A DNA stretch of 64,000 nt from Terrimesophilobacter sp044464485. Lineage in GTDB: Bacteria > Actinomycetota > Actinomycetes > Actinomycetales > Microbacteriaceae. The stretch spans positions 98,922 through 162,921 of the forward strand of contig JBIQLG010000007.1 of the NCBI GenBank assembly GCA_044464485.1. The letters are read 5' to 3'. Shown piece after piece: positions 59,585 to 64,000 of the stretch. Made by a program: the position numbers and the translations under genes. How positions within the stretch are numbered: the stretch's first letter is position 1; every line of letters starts with the position of its first letter. The notes beneath the pieces are model-generated. The model made no database searches and was not told where the DNA came from. It worked only from the letters and a program-made list of their open reading frames with translations.

Positions 59585-59661
59585 TCCCTTCGAGACGCGC
59601 TCCGCGCTCCTCAGGGAGCGACAGCAGAGCCCGTGCCCGCTCCCTGAGGCTCTCGAAGGGA
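59585..59661. repeat. Palindromic intergenic repeat element
   Basis: TCCCTTCGAGA (59585-59595) and TCTCGAAGGGA (59651-59661) form perfect outer arms; CTCAGGGAGCG (59610-59620) and CGCTCCCTGAG (59638-59648) form inner arms. The 77-bp element could fold into a long hairpin. Sequences of the type CTTCGAGACGC...GCTCCTCAGG are common intergenic palindromes in actinobacteria, in my recollection, so this is probably one copy of a dispersed REP/MITE-like family. It sits in the 282-bp spacer between the helicase and hutF. Confidence 0.75.
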
Positions 59662-59687
59662 GCAACGATGAAACGTCGATCCCAAAG

Positions 59688-61037
59688 TCAGTCGAAGACG
59701 GCGTTGATGGCCGACTCCAAAGCGGGCCCGACTGCATCCACGGTTCGATGCCGACCTTCGTCGACGACCAGCTCCCCGCCGACGATGACCGTGTCCACGT
59801 CGGAACCGGTTGCCGCGAAAATCACGTGGGCGAGCGGGTCGCCGCCGCGCGCGCCAGCCGTGCGCGGTGAATCCAGAACCACTGTCACGAGATCAGCGAG
59901 AGCACCAACTTCGATGCGGCCGGCGTTCCAGCCGAGGGATGCCGCGCCCGATGACGTCATGGCGGCGGCGAGCTCGGTCACGCGGAAGTGTCCGCGCACG
60001 CCGGAGATGAGGCGCTCGTCGAGCTCGATGGCGCGGACCTCCTCGAACAGGTCGATGGCCATGTGGGCGTCGCTGCCCACCACGATGGGGGAGCCGGCGG
60101 CGGCCAGACGCGAGGCCGGACCGACACCGTCGGCGAGATCCCGTTCGGTGGTGCAGCACATCGAGATCGTGGTGCCGCTGGACCCGAGCAGGCGGATGTC
60201 CTCCTCGGTGAGGTGCGTGGCGTGCACCGCGGTCGTGCGCCCGCCGAGCGCCCCCTCGGCCGCGAGCAACTGCGTGGGCGTGATCCCGAACGCTTCCAGG
60301 CTGGCCTCGTTCTCCGCGGGCTGCTCGGAGAGGTGCACGTGCAGGGGAAGTTTGCGGCTCGCGGCGTAGTCAGCAACGGGCGCGAGCGCGGCCCGCGGGA
60401 CGGCGCGCACACTGTGTATCGCAGCGCCGACGCGCATCGTGTCGGTGTCTTTCAGCAGGTCGACCCTGGAAGCCCACGCATCCCATGACCCGTCATCGAA
60501 TCGGCGCTGAACGCCTTCGAGGGGAGCCCCGTGAACATCCGCCTGCAGGTAGCACGTGTCGATGAGGGTGATGCGCAGCCCCGCGTCGTTCGCGGCCCGC
60601 ACGACCACGTCGCCCATCTCATTCGGGTCGGCGAATTTCTTGCCGCCCTGATCGTGGTGCAGGTAGAAGAACTCGCCGACAGACGTGATCCCGCTCAACG
60701 CCATTTCTGCATACGTGGCGTGCGCGAGGGCGTACAGCGACTCCGGATCCAGCCGCTCGGCGACCCCGTACATGAGGGTGCGCCATGACCAGAAATCGGC
60801 CACTCCGCTCTGGCTGCGGCCCCGGATGGCGCGGTGGAACACGTGCGAGTGCGTGTTCGCCAGTCCCGGAAGTGTGAGGCCGCGCAACCGGTGCGCTCCG
60901 GCGGGCGCGTCGACGTTCGTCGACACCCTGGTGATGACACCATCCGCCACCTCGATGAGCACGTTAGCTGTCGGCTCGTCGCCGCCGAGCCAGGCCAGTT
61001 CCGCATGGAACGCCGCATTCGCCTGCCGTGCACTCAC
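59688..61037 (-). CDS. hutF: Formimidoylglutamate deiminase
   Basis: A 449-residue amidohydrolase converting N-formimino-L-glutamate to N-formyl-L-glutamate and ammonia. The metal ligands are in LANTHSHVFHRAI, LHVHLSEQPAEN, AVHATHLT and the Asp in VVGSDAHMAIDLFEE. It starts at a GTG overlapping the hutI stop (GTGA). Together with hutI and hutU it forms the HutF branch of histidine degradation, in which nitrogen is removed as ammonia rather than formamide. The stop lies 26 bp from a palindromic repeat. Confidence 0.92.
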   Translation of the reverse strand: MSARQANAAFHAELAWLGGDEPTANVLIEVADGVITRVSTNVDAPAGAHRLRGLTLPGLANTHSHVFHRAIRGRSQSGVADFWSWRTLMYGVAERLDPESLYALAHATYAEMALSGITSVGEFFYLHHDQGGKKFADPNEMGDVVVRAANDAGLRITLIDTCYLQADVHGAPLEGVQRRFDDGSWDAWASRVDLLKDTDTMRVGAAIHSVRAVPRAALAPVADYAASRKLPLHVHLSEQPAENEASLEAFGITPTQLLAAEGALGGRTTAVHATHLTEEDIRLLGSSGTTISMCCTTERDLADGVGPASRLAAAGSPIVVGSDAHMAIDLFEEVRAIELDERLISGVRGHFRVTELAAAMTSSGAASLGWNAGRIEVGALADLVTVVLDSPRTAGARGGDPLAHVIFAATGSDVDTVIVGGELVVDEGRHRTVDAVGPALESAINAVFD

Positions 61038-62257
61038 GTCAAAAACCCTTCTACGACGGCCCCTCGCGCGATGACGGTTGTCACCGCGTTGCGGCCGATC
61101 CGGTACGCGACATCTTCGTGGCGTGCGACATCCAGAACGATCACGTCAGCCTGCATGCCCACTTTAAGTGATCCGACACTCTCCTGACGGCCGAGCGCCC
61201 GTGCCGAACCGTGCGTCGCCGCCCGCAGAGCCTGGGCAACGGACAGGCCTCCGGTGCGGCAGGCCATGGCCACTGCGAGCTGCATGTCGGTGACCCAGCA
61301 GCCGGGGCAGATATCCGTCGCGAGTGCAAGCTCCATGCCGGCGTCAATCACCCGGCGCGGATCCAGCGGGCGCGAATGGGCGACAGAGTATTCGAGGCAC
61401 GGCATGTACACGCCCGCGATACCGGCGTCCCCGAGAGCGCGCAACTCCGCATCCTTCGTGAAGTTGAGGTGGTCGACGCTCACCGCCCCCAGCTCGATCG
61501 CGATGGCTGCTGCGCCGGTGTGGCCGTACGCATCCAGGTGCAGTTTCGGCTTGAGCCCTGCATCGAGGCCGGCCGAGAGGATGCGCGCCGTCTGCGCGAG
61601 GTCGAAATATCCTTCGTCGCAATACACATCACAGAACTCGGCGAGGCCGCGCTCCGCAACCTCCGGAATGAGGTCGACCACCTCGTCGACGTAGCGGTCC
61701 TGCTCCACATCCGCCGGGAACGCGTGGGCGCCAAGGTAGGTGGAGACGATGTCCGCGGGCATCGTTTCAGCCAGACGCTGGCTGGTTTCGAGCAGCCGCA
61801 GCTCGTGCTTCGAATCGAGGCCGTAGCCGCTCTTGCTCTCCAGCGTGGTCGTACCGCTGTTCACCATCTCGCGAACGCGAGCGGACGACTCCTGCAGCAG
61901 CTGCTCTGCCGTGGCAGCACGGGTGGTCGCGACCGTGCCGGTGATGCCGACCGGCACTCCGGCGGGAGGCGTCTGCCCGCTCACTTTCGCCGCGTATTCG
62001 TCGACGCGGCTGCCGCCGAACACCACGTGCGTGTGCGAGTCCACGAAGCCGGGCATGATCACGCCGCCCTGGGCGTCAATCACGCGGTCGGCGCGGTATC
62101 CGGACACGTCGCCGACCGCGACAATGCGCCCACCGGAAATGGCGACCCCGCCGCCGGGGATGAGCCCGATGAGATCGGACGCATCCTCGGCGCAGGTCAG
62201 GAGTTCGGCGGCTCCCGTCACCACCAGATCAACGTGCGGCGATTTGCTCTCAGGCAT
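61034..62257 (-). CDS. hutI: Imidazolonepropionase
   Basis: A 407-residue amidohydrolase that opens imidazolone propionate to N-formimino-L-glutamate. Metal and substrate motifs: MPGFVDSHTHVVFGGSR, SKSGYGLDSKHELR, LHLDAYGHTGAA, VDHLNF and ALATDICPGCWV. The ATG at 62257 overlaps the end of hutU by 8 bp. Middle gene of the hut operon. Confidence 0.95.
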   Translation of the reverse strand: MPESKSPHVDLVVTGAAELLTCAEDASDLIGLIPGGGVAISGGRIVAVGDVSGYRADRVIDAQGGVIMPGFVDSHTHVVFGGSRVDEYAAKVSGQTPPAGVPVGITGTVATTRAATAEQLLQESSARVREMVNSGTTTLESKSGYGLDSKHELRLLETSQRLAETMPADIVSTYLGAHAFPADVEQDRYVDEVVDLIPEVAERGLAEFCDVYCDEGYFDLAQTARILSAGLDAGLKPKLHLDAYGHTGAAAIAIELGAVSVDHLNFTKDAELRALGDAGIAGVYMPCLEYSVAHSRPLDPRRVIDAGMELALATDICPGCWVTDMQLAVAMACRTGGLSVAQALRAATHGSARALGRQESVGSLKVGMQADVIVLDVARHEDVAYRIGRNAVTTVIARGAVVEGFLT

Positions 62258-64000
62258 CGTCCGGACCGAACGTGGCCGTCGGCGTCCACCACAGCGGGAC
62301 GGAGAGGCCCTCGCCGGGGCCGACCGTGTTCGCCACTTCCTTGGCCCTTGCGTATCCGGACTGGGCGTGGCGCACCACGCCGATTCCGCTGTCGACCGTG
62401 AGTGCCGCCTTGAGCCGGAACGCCGCGACGTCGGTGCCGTCCGCGATCATCGTCACGCCGGTGTGCACGGAGTCGCCCATGGCGTAGTTGGCCTGGATGG
62501 CGATGAGGTCGCACATGCCGGAGGCGTCCAGCAGCCCGTTCAGGTACGGCCAGTCGGAGATGAGGTCGGAACCGTCCGGCATCGCCTCGGACTCGAACGT
62601 CGGGTTGATGATCGAACCGGAGTCGAGGTTGTCCCGCGAGAACGCGACCGGGCCCTTCACCTCGCCGTTCTTGATGAGTTCGTTGACCGCGAGACCGAAC
62701 TTCTTGCGCTCGCCGAATCCGAGGTAGCAGACCCGCGCCGGCAGACCCTCGATCGGCACGTGCTGGCGGGCGAGCGTGATCCACCGGGTCGCGATGTCGT
62801 CGTCGGGGAACAGTTCGAGCACGAGGTCGTCCAGCCGCGCCAGGTCGGCGGGGTCGCCCGAGGTGCAGGTCCAGCGGAACGGTCCGCGGCCCTCGAGGAA
62901 GAGCGGGCGGAGGTACGCCGAGACGAACCCGGGAATCTTCATCGCATCCTCGAAGCCGTGCACCTGGCATTCGCGGCGGATCTGGTTGCCGTACTCGAAC
63001 GTGGGGACTCCGTTGTCGAAGAACTGGTTCATCGCCTTCAGCTGGCGCACCATCGCGGTGCGGGAGATCTCGAAGTAGGCGTCGCGATCCTTCTTGCGGA
63101 AGTCCTCCGCCTCCAGAACCGTGTATCCGATGGGCACGTAGGCCAGCGGGTCGTGCGCCGGAGTCATCTCGGTGACGACATCCGGGCGGAAGTCGTTTTC
63201 GAGGCAGTACTCGAAGAGCTCGGTGGCGTTCGCGACGACTGCGATACCCAGCGGCTTCTTGGCGGCGGCGGCCTCCTTCGCGAGTTCGATGGCGTGCGGG
63301 ATGGAGTCGGCGAGCACATCCGCGTAGCCGACCTTAATGCGGTTGCGGATGATGCGCTCGTCAACGTCGGCGCAGATGGCGACGCCACCGAGCATCGTCA
63401 TGGCGCGAGGCTGGTTGCCGCCCATGCCGCCCATACCGGCGCACACCAGGATCTTGCCGACCCAGGAGCCGTTGAGGTGGATGTTCGCGACGGAACGCAG
63501 TGTTTCGAAGGTGCCCTGGATGACTCCCTGCGTGCCGATGTACTCCCACGGCGAGGCGGTGTATTGGGCGAAGATCGTGAGGTTCTTGTCCTGGAGCTCG
63601 TAGAACGTTTTCCAGGTGGGCCGCACGAAGTTCGTGGTCGCCATGACGACGCGCGGTGCGAGTTCGTGGGTTTCGAACACGGCCACCGGCATTCCGGACT
63701 GCACCACGAGAGTTTCGTCGTCTTCCAGGTTCTTGAGGGACTCGATGATCGCGTAGTACGACTCCCAGTTGCGGGCCGCTTTGCCGATGCCGCCGTAGAT
63801 GACGAGATTTTCGGCGTGCTCCGCGACCTCCATGTTGTTTTCGAGCATCCGCAGGATGGTCTCCTGCTTCCAGCCTTTGCAGCGCAGCGTGTCACCGCGC
63901 TGGGCCGTGACCTCGTAGAGAACTTCCGGCTTCACGGCGGGAAGCTCACCGAAAGCGATACCCGTAGCGTTGCCGCCGGGGTGCTTCGTGTTGATCGTGA
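62250..64000 (-). CDS. hutU: Urocanate hydratase, N-terminus outside the window
   Basis: 583 residues are visible and the frame is open to the window edge, so the true start lies beyond base 64000; the GTG at 63935 is internal. Urocanase features: YGGIGKAARNWESYY, LVQSGMPVAVFETH, YIGTQGVIQGTFET, the NAD-binding GMGGMGGNQPRA, and GLPARVCYLGFG with the cysteine matching the NAD-contacting Cys of Pseudomonas urocanase, then LDSGSI and EAMPDGSDLISDWP. It uses tightly bound NAD+ to hydrate urocanate to imidazolone propionate. Several blocks differ from the E. coli/Pseudomonas-type protein. First visible gene of the hut operon; hutH is not in the window. Confidence 0.93.
   Translation of the reverse strand, partial: TINTKHPGGNATGIAFGELPAVKPEVLYEVTAQRGDTLRCKGWKQETILRMLENNMEVAEHAENLVIYGGIGKAARNWESYYAIIESLKNLEDDETLVVQSGMPVAVFETHELAPRVVMATTNFVRPTWKTFYELQDKNLTIFAQYTASPWEYIGTQGVIQGTFETLRSVANIHLNGSWVGKILVCAGMGGMGGNQPRAMTMLGGVAICADVDERIIRNRIKVGYADVLADSIPHAIELAKEAAAAKKPLGIAVVANATELFEYCLENDFRPDVVTEMTPAHDPLAYVPIGYTVLEAEDFRKKDRDAYFEISRTAMVRQLKAMNQFFDNGVPTFEYGNQIRRECQVHGFEDAMKIPGFVSAYLRPLFLEGRGPFRWTCTSGDPADLARLDDLVLELFPDDDIATRWITLARQHVPIEGLPARVCYLGFGERKKFGLAVNELIKNGEVKGPVAFSRDNLDSGSIINPTFESEAMPDGSDLISDWPYLNGLLDASGMCDLIAIQANYAMGDSVHTGVTMIADGTDVAAFRLKAALTVDSGIGVVRHAQSGYARAKEVANTVGPGEGLSVPLWWTPTATFGPDDA

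Overview
The window is a stretch of high-GC actinobacterial chromosome, most likely from the family Microbacteriaceae. That placement rests on strong G/C third-position bias, very dense gene packing with ATGA and GTGA stop/start overlaps, and a typical gene set: a CarD regulator, an LCP cell-wall ligase, several LacI/MalFG-type sugar operons, a Pr6Pr membrane protein and a bifunctional rhamnulose-phosphate aldolase/dehydrogenase. No rRNA, integrase, insertion sequence, phage or CRISPR array was seen. Two tRNA-Ser genes (TGA and GCT anticodons) are present.

Layout. 1-5.9 kb: end of a ROK protein, then an ABC sugar importer, a GH4 6-phospho-glycosidase and a BadF-type sugar kinase. 6-7.7 kb: MarR regulator plus MFS exporter. 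7.8-11.3 kb: alpha/beta hydrolase, HIT protein, lipoate ligase, a small protein and a DNA methyltransferase with an internal 21-bp repeat. 11.5-17.3 kb: a cellobiose-type operon on the minus strand (binding protein, two permeases, GH1 beta-glucosidase, LacI/CebR regulator) headed by two CebR/CelR-like palindromes. 17.4-25.2 kb: housekeeping genes (D,D-carboxypeptidase, prephenate dehydratase, MgtC-like protein, lipid kinase, seryl-tRNA synthetase, HAD phosphatase, tRNA-Ser, LCP protein).

25.2-47.1 kb is the most interesting part: a large L-rhamnose/rhamnoside locus. The minus-strand operon rhaI-rhaEW-rhaB-lldD should take L-rhamnose to dihydroxyacetone phosphate and L-lactate, and then to pyruvate. 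Divergent from it are a cupin protein and a GHL6-like putative glycosidase of unknown specificity. Next come a peptide-family ABC importer (with a permease-ATPase fusion), an SGNH esterase, a GH78 alpha-L-rhamnosidase with a Gfo/Idh dehydrogenase, and a LacI regulator followed by a hydrolase and a RidA protein. The three promoter regions share one operator, TGAAACGATTCA (or its complement), which defines a local regulon. None of the glycosidases or the esterase has a signal peptide, so the locus appears to import intact, possibly acetylated, rhamno-oligosaccharides and degrade them in the cytoplasm.

47.3-59.4 kb: enoyl-CoA hydratase, CarD, a membrane protein, a TetR/CocE-hydrolase pair, a nuclease, an esterase, a Nudix-like protein, two lipoproteins, a frameshifted LuxR-type regulator and a DEAD-box helicase. 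59.7-64 kb: a histidine-degradation operon hutU-hutI-hutF on the minus strand, with hutU cut by the window end.

Starts were moved from the longest open frame where a ribosome binding site, a lipoprotein signal or a stop/start overlap argued for it. All functional calls come from reading the sequence and recalling families. No database search was run.
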